Positions 7,210-14,688 of a DNA stretch of 20,844 nucleotides are shown one piece after another; the first letter of the stretch is position 1; each line of letters opens with the position of its first letter. A model generated the notes under the pieces. That model did not search any database. It worked only from the letters and a program-made list of their open reading frames with translations, and was not told where the DNA came from. Both the position numbers and the translations under genes were made by a program. The DNA is from Verrucomicrobiota bacterium (GTDB lineage Bacteria > Verrucomicrobiota > Verrucomicrobiia > Verrucomicrobiales > Verrucomicrobiaceae): NCBI GenBank assembly GCA_021413535.1, contig JAIOQF010000117.1, positions 1 to 20,844 on the forward strand, given 5' to 3'.

Positions 7210-8193
7210 TCAAATCGACACCGGCTTGCGCGTCTTCGCGGAAGCGTAGATCGCATCGATCACCTGCATCAATCGAAGCGCCTGCTCGGGCGTGTTCAGT
7301 GCGGTGGCTTTGCCGGTGATGGCTTCGATGAAGTTCGCTGCGGAGCCAATGCGGCCCATGTCTTCACACGCTGGCGTGACGATGCTGCGGTTCACGCTGT
7401 TGCCGTTCTCCTGAACGTAGAGTTCGCAGGTGTCGATGGCCGTGTTGTCGAGTCCGTCAATACCGAAGAGCCGTTCGACTTTGCCGCCGGCTTTGGTGCC
7501 TTGGAAAACGACGGAAACTTCTTCGCGCTTCACCATTTCAGCCCAGGAGACCTGGAGGCTGAGCACCTGGCCGGTCTTGAAGGTGACAAAACCGTGCGCG
7601 GCGTTTTCCACATCTGTCGTGCCGCCCACGCGGTCAGGGATGCCCCATGGGCCTTTGAATTGCTTGTCCTGAATGAAATCGGAAAACGTCTGGCCGAGCA
7701 CGTGCGCGGGTTCGGGATAGCCCATGAAATACATGGCGAGATCCACCATATGAAGCAGATCGATGAGTGGTCCGCCGCCGGAAAGTTTCTTGGTGGTAAA
7801 CCAGCCGCCGAAGCCGGGGATGCCGGTGCGGCGAATCCACTTGGCCTGCGCGGAATTGATCTTTCCGACCACACCGTCCTTGATGTATTTCATCATCGCT
7901 TGCGATTCAGGCCGGGCGCGGTTGTTGAAGTTAAAAAGCACTTTCCTATTTGCCTTCTTGGCAGCCACGATGATTTCCTTCACCTCCTTGGCATTCAATG
8001 CCGGTGGCTTCTCCGAAAAGACGTGCTTGCCCGCCTGGAGGCACTGGATCGTCAGTGACTTGTGGAATTTGTTGGGCACGATGACGCTGACCGCCTTGAT
8101 CTCCGGGCTGCCCTTGAGCATGGCGCTCACGGATTCATAAGACTTCGCAATGCCCCATTTCTCCGCGGCCTTGGCGGCAGCTCCGGGGGCCAT
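7210..8193 (-). CDS. Gfo/Idh/MocA-family NAD(P)-dependent oxidoreductase, N-terminus frameshifted
   Basis: The 327-residue frame begins just after the dinucleotide-binding glycine loop. The family features that follow are present: the I-V-P-N-K-F-H strand and loop, G-K-H-V-F-S-E-K-P with the conserved EKP lysine, a family-typical G-G-G-P-L-I-D-L-L-H-M-V-D stretch with the His of the catalytic region, and the C-terminal beta-sheet domain. These enzymes oxidise or epimerise sugars, sugar acids and inositols, or remove glycosidic groups; the substrate cannot be read from sequence. The missing start is found in another frame at 8237-8194, where M-S-I-K-V-G-I-I-G-A-G-G-M-L-Q encodes the G-x-G-x-x-G loop. 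One extra C in the C5 run (G5 at 8185-8189 on the plus strand) would join the two. If the shift is real the enzyme cannot bind NAD(P) normally. The downstream small membrane protein gene follows immediately. Confidence 0.85.
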   Translation of the reverse strand: MAPGAAAKAAEKWGIAKSYESVSAMLKGSPEIKAVSVIVPNKFHKSLTIQCLQAGKHVFSEKPPALNAKEVKEIIVAAKKANRKVLFNFNNRARPESQAMMKYIKDGVVGKINSAQAKWIRRTGIPGFGGWFTTKKLSGGGPLIDLLHMVDLAMYFMGYPEPAHVLGQTFSDFIQDKQFKGPWGIPDRVGGTTDVENAAHGFVTFKTGQVLSLQVSWAEMVKREEVSVVFQGTKAGGKVERLFGIDGLDNTAIDTCELYVQENGNSVNRSIVTPACEDMGRIGSAANFIEAITGKATALNTPEQALRLMQVIDAIYASAKTRKPVSI

Positions 8194-8237
8194 TGCAACA
8201 TGCCGCCAGCTCCGATGATTCCGACTTTAATGGACAT
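8194..8237 (-). other. Out-of-frame 5' end of the Gfo/Idh/MocA gene
   Basis: Reading the minus strand from ATG 8237 gives M-S-I-K-V-G-I-I-G-A-G-G-M-L-Q, the beta1-glycine loop of a Rossmann fold, exactly what the downstream frame lacks. The frame then departs from the family. The joint lies at or near a five-base C homopolymer (plus strand 8185-8189), a typical place for an indel. Confidence 0.75.
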
Positions 8238-8244
8238 ATGGGTG

Positions 8245-8258
8245 ATGAGTTATGAGTT
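8245..8258. repeat. Tandem 7-mer ATGAGTT x2
   Basis: Two exact copies of ATGAGTT lie in the spacer upstream of the oxidoreductase gene, followed by related AAGTGATAA sequence. It is too short to name. Confidence 0.4.
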
Positions 8259-8372
8259 AAGTGATAAATGAAAACGCAGTCGCGAAATTGAAGGTCGGAT
8301 GCCACCGAGTCAAGACTTGTTACTTGATAACCAGAAGCGATGCCCCCGCCGGAATTAACTCAATTTTTTCCG

Positions 8373-9053
8373 TCAGCGGGTTCCAAAAATCGCGCTGCCC
8401 ACCCGCACCAAGGTCGCACCTTCCTCCACAGCCACTGCGTAGTCGTGGCTCATTCCCATGCTCAGCTTCGCCAACGAAGCGCCGGATTGTTTCTCAAGCT
8501 GATCTCGAAACTCACGCAGAAAGATAAAATACTTTCGTGAATCCTCCGGTTCCTTCCCCGGCGGCGGGATGCACATCAGCCCCTGGATTTCCAGACGCTT
8601 GAGCGCCAGCAAGTCCTCAAACTGCGATTCCAGCATCGCGGGCGCGAAGCCAAATTTGCTTGCCTCTGCAGCCACATTGACTTCGAGATAAACCTTGGGA
8701 AACAGGCCCAGTTCCGCAGCCACGCGGTCGATATCCCGGGCGAGACTGAGACTATCCACGCCTTGGATCGCCTCGGCACAGGGCAACACTTTGCGGATTT
8801 TGTTGGATTGGAGATGACCGATGAGATGCCAGCGCAAGTGTGATGGAAGCAACAGTTGTTTTGCCAGCAACTCCTGAACCCGGTTCTCTCCGAACGACCG
8901 CAAACCGGCATCCACCGCCTCACTCACCACTTCTGAGGGGAAAGTCTTGGACACGGCGAGCAGTTCCACATCCTCAGCATCCCGCGCGGAGCGGCGTGCA
9001 GCTTCTGCGATGCTAGATTTTACTACTTCAATATTTTCGGCAATGTCAGTCAT
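8373..9053 (-). CDS. YggS/PLPBP family pyridoxal-phosphate homeostasis protein
   Basis: This 226-residue protein has the usual YggS length and all the family landmarks: L-L-A-V-S-K with the PLP-binding Lys36, F-G-E-N-R-V-Q-E, W-H-L-I-G-H-L-Q-S-N-K, the E-V-N-V strand, G-L-M-C-I-P-P, and the C-terminal S-M-G-M-S-H-D-Y-A-V-A-V-E-E-G-A-T with V-R-V-G-S-A-I-F-G. YggS proteins are single-domain fold-type III PLP barrels without known enzymatic activity. They buffer cytosolic PLP and affect amino and keto acid pools. The ATG at 9053 gives a start typical of the family. The gene is divergent from a LysR regulator with only 52 bases between starts, so promoters must overlap, but a functional link to the regulator is not shown. 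No unusual residue changes were seen. Confidence 0.95.
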   Translation of the reverse strand: MTDIAENIEVVKSSIAEAARRSARDAEDVELLAVSKTFPSEVVSEAVDAGLRSFGENRVQELLAKQLLLPSHLRWHLIGHLQSNKIRKVLPCAEAIQGVDSLSLARDIDRVAAELGLFPKVYLEVNVAAEASKFGFAPAMLESQFEDLLALKRLEIQGLMCIPPPGKEPEDSRKYFIFLREFRDQLEKQSGASLAKLSMGMSHDYAVAVEEGATLVRVGSAIFGTR

Positions 9054-9105
9054 TAATAAATTAGCTGGATTTTACCCGTCTATTCATTCTATTTATCGCC
9101 CGGAC

Positions 9106-9993
9106 ATGCAACTCCAGACTCTAAAGATTTATTGCGACCTCGTGGAACTCGGAAGTTTTTCCGCCGCAGGCGCTAGAAACAGAATCACGCAAAGCGCGGT
9201 GAGCCAGCAGATTCGCGCGCTGGAAGCCAGTTATGGCGTGACGTTTTTTGAGCGCGCCAACAAGAAGTTCCTGGTCACGCCCGAGGGCCGCATCTTCGAA
9301 CACGCAGCACGGGAAATTTTGGCATTAGTCAAACACATCCCGTCCCGGCTTAGGGAATCGAGCGGTGTCGTCGCAGGCGGTCTCAGAATCAGCACGGTCT
9401 ACAGCATCGGGCTTCATGATCTGCCCCGGCGATTGAAAGCCTTTCGCGCGGAACATCCCGAGGTGCAGGTGCAGGTGGAATACAAGCGTGCTTCCCATAT
9501 TTACGAAGACGTGCTTTCGGGCCGCGCCGACATCGGCTTGGTCCCCTACCCTCGCAGCGGCGGCGGTATTAATGCTGATATCTTCGATGAAGATGAACTC
9601 GTCGTGGTCTGTCCAGCAGGTCACCGACTGGCAAAAAAGAAACGCATCAAGCTGCGGGAGCTGCAGGGTGAAAACTTCGTGGCTTTCGATCCAGACACAG
9701 CGACGAGCAAAGCCATCAACCATGCGCTCCGAGATCATCAGGTCAGCTTCGCCCAGCGCCATGAGTTTGACGACATCGAAACCGTGAAGCAAGCCGTGGA
9801 AGTTGCGGGCGTGATCTCCATCGTGCCGCGTCGCACAGTGGAGAAGGAAGATAAGGACGGTCGCCTCTGCGTGATCAGGATTGAAGATGCCGAACTCAAG
9901 CGGCCGTTGGGCATCATCCGCAAACAAGGCAAGGTCACCAGTCCAGCCCTACGCGAATTCGTGCGCGCGATGGGAGTCAAGAAATTGAAGTAA
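9106..9993 (+). CDS. LysR-family transcriptional regulator
   Basis: From ATG 9106 the product is 295 residues, the normal LysR size. Residues 1-60 hold the winged helix-turn-helix: L-x-x-Y-C-D-L-V-E-L-G-S-F-S-A-A-G, then I-T-Q-S-A-V-S-Q-Q-I-R-A-L-E and F-F-E-R. A linker helix follows, and from about residue 88 a periplasmic-binding-protein-like effector domain begins with G-G-L-R-I-S-T-V-Y-S-I-G. A-D-I-G-L-V-P-Y and V-V-C-P-A-G-H-R-L are standard landmarks. The in-frame extension upstream to 8947 only reads antisense through yggS and is not used. The gene is transcribed away from the YggS gene. LysR proteins often control a divergent neighbour, which would be the YggS gene here, but the 52-base spacer shows no convincing T-N11-A palindrome to me. 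Effector unknown. Confidence 0.93.
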   Translation: MQLQTLKIYCDLVELGSFSAAGARNRITQSAVSQQIRALEASYGVTFFERANKKFLVTPEGRIFEHAAREILALVKHIPSRLRESSGVVAGGLRISTVYSIGLHDLPRRLKAFRAEHPEVQVQVEYKRASHIYEDVLSGRADIGLVPYPRSGGGINADIFDEDELVVVCPAGHRLAKKKRIKLRELQGENFVAFDPDTATSKAINHALRDHQVSFAQRHEFDDIETVKQAVEVAGVISIVPRRTVEKEDKDGRLCVIRIEDAELKRPLGIIRKQGKVTSPALREFVRAMGVKKLK

Positions 9994-9996
9994 TCT

Positions 9997-10026
9997 CGAC
10001 GCTCCCGCGCGACCTTCTCAGCGTCG
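9997..10026. terminator. Weak inverted repeat between convergent genes
   Basis: CGACGCT (9997-10003) pairs with AGCGTCG (10020-10026) around a 16-base loop. It falls directly between the LysR stop and the methyltransferase stop, partly overlapping the latter. No T-run follows, so termination is only a guess. Confidence 0.25.
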
Positions 10027-10602
10027 GCGCAAAACCATCACCACGTCCGCATAGCTGTCATCAAGCTTGCGTGTCAGTGCCATGTCACAGCGAAAATCGT
10101 GACAGGCCACCAGAGTGAATTCCGGTGCAGCTTTGAGCAATGCCCTCGCCTCCGCCACGTTGTAAGTGCGAAATTTCCAATATGTCTCCTGCGTCCATGT
10201 TTTCCCTTCGCGGGAAATCCGCAAGCGCGTCCGCATCGCTTCCGTGCGATTGCGCCGGTCCGGCGGCCAAGTGTGGGTGTTGCAGACCACACTGATGCCA
10301 TCGCGGCGCGCTACCCATCGCTCATGCTCGGCGCGACCCGTTCCATAGTCAGTCAGGTGAATCCCCAAGACATAAATGCCTCCTGCGCGCAGTGATTGCG
10401 CAACGCGCCGTAAATGAGAAACCGCACCCGCTTCGTCCAGCACATATTTGAAGGTGCTCACCAGACAATGTGCCAGATCGAACTTCCGACGCGATGGCAC
10501 TTTGAATTCTTCCATGCGGTCGCACCACATTGCCGCTGAGAGCTTCCGCTTCTTCAGTCTCGCCCGCGCGTAATTCAACATATTCTCATTGCGGAGTGTC
10601 AT
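10018..10602 (-). CDS. N-terminally truncated class I SAM-dependent methyltransferase (probable remnant)
   Basis: The 194 residues match the C-terminal two-thirds of a class I methyltransferase: N-E-N-M-L-N-Y-A-R (the helix after motif I/II), a stretch of D-L-A-H-C-L-V-S-T-F-K-Y-V resembling motif IV, then L-R-A-G-G-I-Y-V-L-G-I-H-L as motif V/VI and a C-terminal strand pair. The SAM-binding motif I (D-x-G-x-G-x-G) that should precede N-E-N-M is absent. Only 69 AT-rich bases separate the ATG from the queA stop, and no frame there encodes motif I. Without it the protein should not bind SAM, so I think this is a remnant. The frame is open further upstream to the queA TAG, in the same frame as queA. 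Substrate unknown. Confidence 0.75.
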   Translation of the reverse strand: MTLRNENMLNYARARLKKRKLSAAMWCDRMEEFKVPSRRKFDLAHCLVSTFKYVLDEAGAVSHLRRVAQSLRAGGIYVLGIHLTDYGTGRAEHERWVARRDGISVVCNTHTWPPDRRNRTEAMRTRLRISREGKTWTQETYWKFRTYNVAEARALLKAAPEFTLVACHDFRCDMALTRKLDDSYADVVMVLRRR

Positions 10603-10671
10603 ACCAGTCGGCGGTTTCTTTGCGCATTTGAATTTATAATTCTGTAGAATTCCGTTAATTCCATCCAGTTC

Positions 10672-11646
10672 CTAAACAAGCAACATACAATCTCCGTAGC
10701 TGTAAAACCGGTAGTTCTTACAGATCGCTTCTTCGTAGGCGCGGAACATCAGCTCTTTGCCCGCGAGCGCGCTGACCAGCATCAACAGCGTGGACTTCGG
10801 CAGATGAAAATTTGTCAAAAGCACATCCACCGCCCGAAACTCATGAGGCGGATGAATGAAAATATCAGTATCGCCACTTTCAGCGACCACTTTTCCATGA
10901 CGCCGGGCGACACTCTCAAGAACGCGGGCAACAGTGGTGCCAATGGCTACGATGCGTTTCGCTGATTGAATCTTGCCCGCAGCATCTTCACTGACTTCGT
11001 AAGACTCAGAGTGCATCACATGATCTTCAATCCGTTCCACCTTCACCGGTTGAAAGGTGCCGACACCCACATGCAACGTGATGAACACGTGGGGCAAATC
11101 ATGCAGGATTTCCGGTGTAAAGTGCAACCCAGCCGTCGGCGCAGCAATGGAACCCTCCTGCTTCGCGAACACGGTCTGATAACGCTCCTTATCCGACTCC
11201 TTATCTTCACGCTTCATGTAGGGCGGCAGCGCCAGATGACCGTGTCGTGATTCATCAATTTCACAATTAAACTCAATTAAGCGATCGCCGTTGTCGAAGA
11301 CATCCATCACGACACCCCTAGCGTCGCCGATCTCGATTTGATTTCCAACACGCAACTTTTTTCCCGGCTTCACCATGCAACGCCACACGGTCGGCGACAT
11401 GGCCTTGAGCCGCAGCAGTTCTTTCGATCCATCGTTCGAGAAGAATCGCGCCGGCACCACCCGCGTGTCATTCAGCACCAGCAGATCGCCCTCGCGAAGA
11501 AAAGATTTTAAATCAGTGAAATGGTGGTGCGTGATCGATTGCGTCGCGCGATCCACCACCATCATTCGTGATGCCGCACGATCCGCCAGCGGCTCACTAG
11601 CGATGAGTTCCGGCGGGAGTTTGTAGTCGAAATCAGAAGCGAGCAT
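10672..11646 (-). CDS. queA: S-adenosylmethionine:tRNA ribosyltransferase-isomerase QueA
   Basis: QueA moves the ribosyl part of SAM onto preQ1 already inserted at the wobble position of tRNAs with GUN anticodons, the penultimate step of queuosine synthesis, in the cytosol. Family signatures are present along the 324 residues: F-D-Y-x-L-P-P-E-L-I-A at the start, L-V-L-N-D-T-R-V-V-P-A-R, V-K-P-G-K-K, A-A-P-T-A-G-L-H-F, H-V-G-V-G-T-F-x-P-V, and L-L-T-N-F-H-L-P-K-S-T-L-L-M-L-V-S-A. It ends R-F-Y-S-Y-G-D-C-M-L-L-V, the normal QueA C-terminus, so it is complete. It is somewhat shorter than the usual 340-356 residues, with the deficit in the region after V-V-P-A-R-F. ATG 11646 lies 3 bases past the stop of the SDR gene, indicating coupling. 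No other queuosine genes are in the window. Confidence 0.97.
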   Translation of the reverse strand: MLASDFDYKLPPELIASEPLADRAASRMMVVDRATQSITHHHFTDLKSFLREGDLLVLNDTRVVPARFFSNDGSKELLRLKAMSPTVWRCMVKPGKKLRVGNQIEIGDARGVVMDVFDNGDRLIEFNCEIDESRHGHLALPPYMKREDKESDKERYQTVFAKQEGSIAAPTAGLHFTPEILHDLPHVFITLHVGVGTFQPVKVERIEDHVMHSESYEVSEDAAGKIQSAKRIVAIGTTVARVLESVARRHGKVVAESGDTDIFIHPPHEFRAVDVLLTNFHLPKSTLLMLVSALAGKELMFRAYEEAICKNYRFYSYGDCMLLV

Positions 11647-11649
11647 TCG

Positions 11650-12426
11650 CTAAATAGTCATCGCCGAATAGCCGCCGTCCACGACAAGTTCATGCCCGGT
11701 GATGAATGAGCCGGCGGCGTTTGACGCCAGCAGCAGCGCAGCGCCCACAAGTTCGCGCGCCTCGCCGAAACGATTGATCGGTGTGTGCCCGATGATTTTT
11801 GCGACCCGCTCTGGAACCAGCACTTTCTTGTTCTGCTCCGCTGGGAAAAATCCGGGCACCAGCGTATTGACTCGGATTCCGAGCGGCGCCCACTCTCGAG
11901 CAAGGTTGCGGCTCAGATTGTGCACTGCTCCCTTGCTCATCGAATAGGTGAACACGCGGCTCAGCGGAATCAGACCGGACATGGATCCAAGGTTGATCAC
12001 ACTCGCGTCGATCTTGTTGTCCACGAAATAGCGACCGAACACCTGACAGGCTAGGAACGTCGCCTTGGTATTGATGCTCATGATATGATCGTATTCTTCC
12101 TCAGTGATGTCGAGAAAAGGTGTCGCGGAGTTGACGCCCGCGCCATTGACCAGGATGTCCACCTTTCCGCTGCGGGTGATCACTTCCGAAAGCAGTCCTT
12201 CCAGCGCGATCTTTTCAGCCACATCGCAGGCAACAAAATATCCCTTTGCCCCCGCTGCCGTGATCTGACCTAAACGCATCTCCGCTTTCAATGGATCACG
12301 CCCCACCAGAACCACCTCGGCACCCGCCTCGGCAAAGCCCAGGGCCATGGCACCACAAAGTTCGCCTGTGCCGCCGATGACAACAGCGGTGCGGCCCGAA
12401 AGATCAAACAGATTCAGTTTGGACAT
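11650..12426 (-). CDS. Short-chain dehydrogenase/reductase (classical SDR)
   Basis: From ATG 12426 the product is 258 residues. The classical SDR plan is intact: cofactor loop G-G-T-G-E-L-C-G (residues 18-25), N-G-A-G (94-97), active-site Asn119, Ser148, and Tyr161 with Lys165 in Y-S-M-S-K. The A-R-E-W-A-P-L-G-I-R-V-N stretch is present, and the chain ends with the usual V-V-D-G-G-Y. The start at 12441 is possible but adds five residues absent from most relatives. The residue after the second beta strand is Arg (V-G-R-D), hinting at NADP(H). The sequence resembles SDRs annotated as gluconate/mannonate-type sugar-acid dehydrogenases, which would fit the KDG-kinase-like gene at 14689, but the substrate is uncertain. 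The stop is 3 bases from the queA start, and the Lnt gene lies 71 bases upstream on the same strand. Confidence 0.93.
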   Translation of the reverse strand: MSKLNLFDLSGRTAVVIGGTGELCGAMALGFAEAGAEVVLVGRDPLKAEMRLGQITAAGAKGYFVACDVAEKIALEGLLSEVITRSGKVDILVNGAGVNSATPFLDITEEEYDHIMSINTKATFLACQVFGRYFVDNKIDASVINLGSMSGLIPLSRVFTYSMSKGAVHNLSRNLAREWAPLGIRVNTLVPGFFPAEQNKKVLVPERVAKIIGHTPINRFGEARELVGAALLLASNAAGSFITGHELVVDGGYSAMTI

Positions 12427-12497
12427 GATGGCGCGAATCATGGCGCTTGTTGCCCATCAGGCAACCCTATTCCTCTAATCGGATTCAAATCAATCCG

Positions 12498-13865
12498 CTA
12501 ACTTCTGCGCCACCTTTGTGGAATAAAGAGCCATCCCCACCAAACAATGCCGGTCACAAACAATGCCCAAGGGAAGATCCATCCATAACTTGTGTAGAAG
12601 GTAATCGTGTTTTCTTTCGCCAAGATGCCGGAAAGTTCCTCCACCGCCGAATGAGGCAGGCTGCCATGTTGATAACCGTGCGGATCAACAATTTGCGAGA
12701 TTCCAGACGAGGCGCACACCGCCATCCATCGACCATTTTCACAGGCGCGAATCCGAAACAACATTGAATGCTGCTGGTGCTGACGCGCACCCCACGAGTC
12801 CACGTCCATGCTTGGCACCGAAAAAAATTCCGCACCAGCCATCGTCATTTTCCGAACCACGCCTTCGTAGTCGCAATCAAAGCAAATAGGTGTGCCCATC
12901 ATTCCCAGCGGAGTCTTCACCGGCAGTGATGATTTTCCCGGGACACCATCATTAAAGAAATGAACTGGATGAACTTTGTAGTGTTCGCCCAGCACTCCCG
13001 ATGCATCCAACGTCAACGCGGTATTCCACGTTCCAGATTTATCCGGCAAAGGCGTCTCAGTGCCGAGAACCAAAATCAAATTTTTAACTTTGCACAACTG
13101 AACCATGCGCTGGTAGTCAGAAGAATTGGCCCGGAGATCGTAGGGAATGGAATACTCCGGCCAGATCGCGACTCGCACATCGGGCGCAAGCATTTCCGTT
13201 CGCTGAATACGATGCTCCATCGAGACCGATTCCGCCTGCACCGCCGCGATGTGAACGGCCCTGCTGGCATCAACTTCCACAGGCGACCACATGCGCGACC
13301 AGACCAACGCTAACAACAAAAGAACTCCCATGCCAATCATCTGCGGACGCTTTGATACCACGAGGCTCACGACCAAGACCAGAAGCGCACTCATCCCGTA
13401 GACGCCGACCCATGGAAGCAACGCTCCCGGTCCCCAAGCCATTCCAGGAGTGATCCAGGGGAACTTCAATGGGAACAGCTCCGCTCGTATAAATTCCCAT
13501 GCTGACCAGTTGACAGTCGTAAATAAAATCAGGCTCCATCCGTTCAGACCTCGCTCTTCGGCCTTGCTTTGCATCCACGCAAACAAGGCGATGAACAACG
13601 CGAGGATCGCAAACAGCGCCAGTGCGAACCACTGAAACAATCCCCAAAGCCAGGACACACTGCCGCCGAATGCCGCCATGCCCCAGGCAAAACCAATCAT
13701 TCGTGCTCGACGTCCGCGCATGCCGCGAAGCAACAGCAGCAGCCCGGCAATCGATGGCACCACCAGAAATCCATATGCATTGAACGGAGGAAACTCTCCG
13801 ACCAGCAGCAATCCGCATAAAGCGGCCCACAGAATTCGAAAATAGAAACGAAGCAGGAGATTCAT
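12498..13865 (-). CDS. lnt: Apolipoprotein N-acyltransferase (Lnt-type)
   Basis: Lnt adds the third acyl chain to the lipidated Cys of mature lipoproteins at the inner membrane. The 455-residue protein has an N-terminal block of about six membrane segments (1-190), a nitrilase-fold domain (about 203-415) and a last helix (430-448). The catalytic triad is visible: Glu237 in I-W-P-E-Y, Lys297 in Y-K-V-H and Cys328 in T-P-I-C-F-D. The Cys context C-F-D-C-D-Y differs from the C-Y-E of the E. coli enzyme. It is slightly shorter than E. coli Lnt (512). An Lnt fits the lipoprotein gene at 4008. The gene begins with ATG 13865; its divergent neighbour is the gene at 13939. The SDR and queA genes follow downstream on the same strand. 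A more distant carbon-nitrogen hydrolase function cannot be fully excluded. Confidence 0.87.
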   Translation of the reverse strand: MNLLLRFYFRILWAALCGLLLVGEFPPFNAYGFLVVPSIAGLLLLLRGMRGRRARMIGFAWGMAAFGGSVSWLWGLFQWFALALFAILALFIALFAWMQSKAEERGLNGWSLILFTTVNWSAWEFIRAELFPLKFPWITPGMAWGPGALLPWVGVYGMSALLVLVVSLVVSKRPQMIGMGVLLLLALVWSRMWSPVEVDASRAVHIAAVQAESVSMEHRIQRTEMLAPDVRVAIWPEYSIPYDLRANSSDYQRMVQLCKVKNLILVLGTETPLPDKSGTWNTALTLDASGVLGEHYKVHPVHFFNDGVPGKSSLPVKTPLGMMGTPICFDCDYEGVVRKMTMAGAEFFSVPSMDVDSWGARQHQQHSMLFRIRACENGRWMAVCASSGISQIVDPHGYQHGSLPHSAVEELSGILAKENTITFYTSYGWIFPWALFVTGIVWWGWLFIPQRWRRS

Positions 13866-13938
13866 GGCGGGCTTGCTGCACGATCAAAATACATTGCGAG
13901 CTTGCACGAACCGATGCAACGCTTCAAGAAAGTTAGAC

Positions 13939-14622
13939 ATGCTGAGTCACTTCCTTCTATTCATTGCCGGTCTGGTCTGCGGACTGGGCACGGTCTTGAT
14001 TTGGCAAGGACTGCGATTTGCCGCCGATTTAAAGGCCACGAAACATGCCACGGCAGCCGAGTTGTTTCTTGATGCACCAGGGGAACGCGACCGAATGGCG
14101 CTGGTGGCGATTGACGATTGCAAGAAGCGATTGCGCTGGAGTAAAGACCCGAATCCAGAATGGCTCACACCCCTGATTGACGAAGTCCCGCGATTGGTTC
14201 GCGAGATTGCCATGATTTATCATCCCGAATCACCCAAGCCCATGCTCGCCCCCGGCCTGAGCCATTTCACCCGCTCCATTCAACTTGCCGCATCCGACGT
14301 AACCGAGTTTCTCCAGACTCGCACCGTGGGCCGGTTGGTGGACGTGAGCGCCCACACCGCGCTGCGGACTTGGGAGAAAGGACGCGAAATCGTGCAGCAC
14401 GAGACCATGCAGAAGTTCGGCCGATGGTATAGAAAAATCCTGCCCGTGTGGCAGGTGCTGCGCTTCAAGAGCCCGCTGGTCTGGGCCTCGATGGCTGTTT
14501 CAAATGTGGCGGCGCGCACCCTGCAACCCGCAATCATCGACATCATCTCGCGCCGCGCCGTCGAACTTTACAGCGGTCGCATCAGCGGCGGCTCACTCGC
14601 GAGACTGGAGGATGTGGATTGA
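13939..14622 (+). CDS. Membrane-anchored protein of unknown function
   Basis: From ATG 13939 the 227-residue protein begins directly with a hydrophobic helix (about residues 4-24, G-L-V-C-G-L-G-T-V-L-I-W), suggesting a single N-terminal anchor. The rest is helical and mixed charge, with two Trp-rich stretches (K-F-G-R-W-Y-R-K and V-W-A-S-M-A-V). An upstream in-frame ATG at 13864 overlaps the lnt start codon and would put 25 hydrophilic residues in front of the anchor, so I rejected it; AAGAAAG just upstream of 13939 may serve as ribosome-binding site. It diverges from lnt with 73 bases between starts and converges on the kinase gene, an inverted repeat lying between the two. I do not recognise a family. 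Confidence 0.75.
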   Translation: MLSHFLLFIAGLVCGLGTVLIWQGLRFAADLKATKHATAAELFLDAPGERDRMALVAIDDCKKRLRWSKDPNPEWLTPLIDEVPRLVREIAMIYHPESPKPMLAPGLSHFTRSIQLAASDVTEFLQTRTVGRLVDVSAHTALRTWEKGREIVQHETMQKFGRWYRKILPVWQVLRFKSPLVWASMAVSNVAARTLQPAIIDIISRRAVELYSGRISGGSLARLEDVD

Positions 14623-14623
14623 T

Positions 14624-14680
14624 AAAGCTGATAGCTGATAGCCTGAGTTTCAGAGAAAGCGTCTATCAGCTATCAGCTTT
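14624..14680. repeat. 18-bp perfect inverted repeat between convergent genes
   Basis: AAAGCTGATAGCTGATAG (14624-14641) is the exact reverse complement of 14663-14680, with a 21-base loop. Each arm itself contains two AGCTGATAG-like units. It begins two bases after the stop of the + gene and ends 8 bases before the stop of the - gene. It could act as a bidirectional terminator hairpin or be a copy of a dispersed palindromic repeat family; only the genome can decide. Confidence 0.85.
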
Positions 14681-14688
14681 CCCATCAG

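Noticed and set aside
7501..8058. A 185-codon + strand frame opposite the Gfo/Idh/MocA gene.
   Set aside because: No recognisable domain, and it lies wholly within the conserved enzyme on the other strand.
9325..9927. A 200-codon - strand frame opposite the LysR gene.
   Set aside because: It lies entirely inside a gene with a clear LysR sequence, and it shows no domain of its own.
13864..13938. Upstream start (ATG 13864) for the membrane-anchored protein, overlapping the lnt start codon in a CATG.
   Set aside because: It adds 25 hydrophilic residues ahead of a membrane anchor that begins naturally at ATG 13939.
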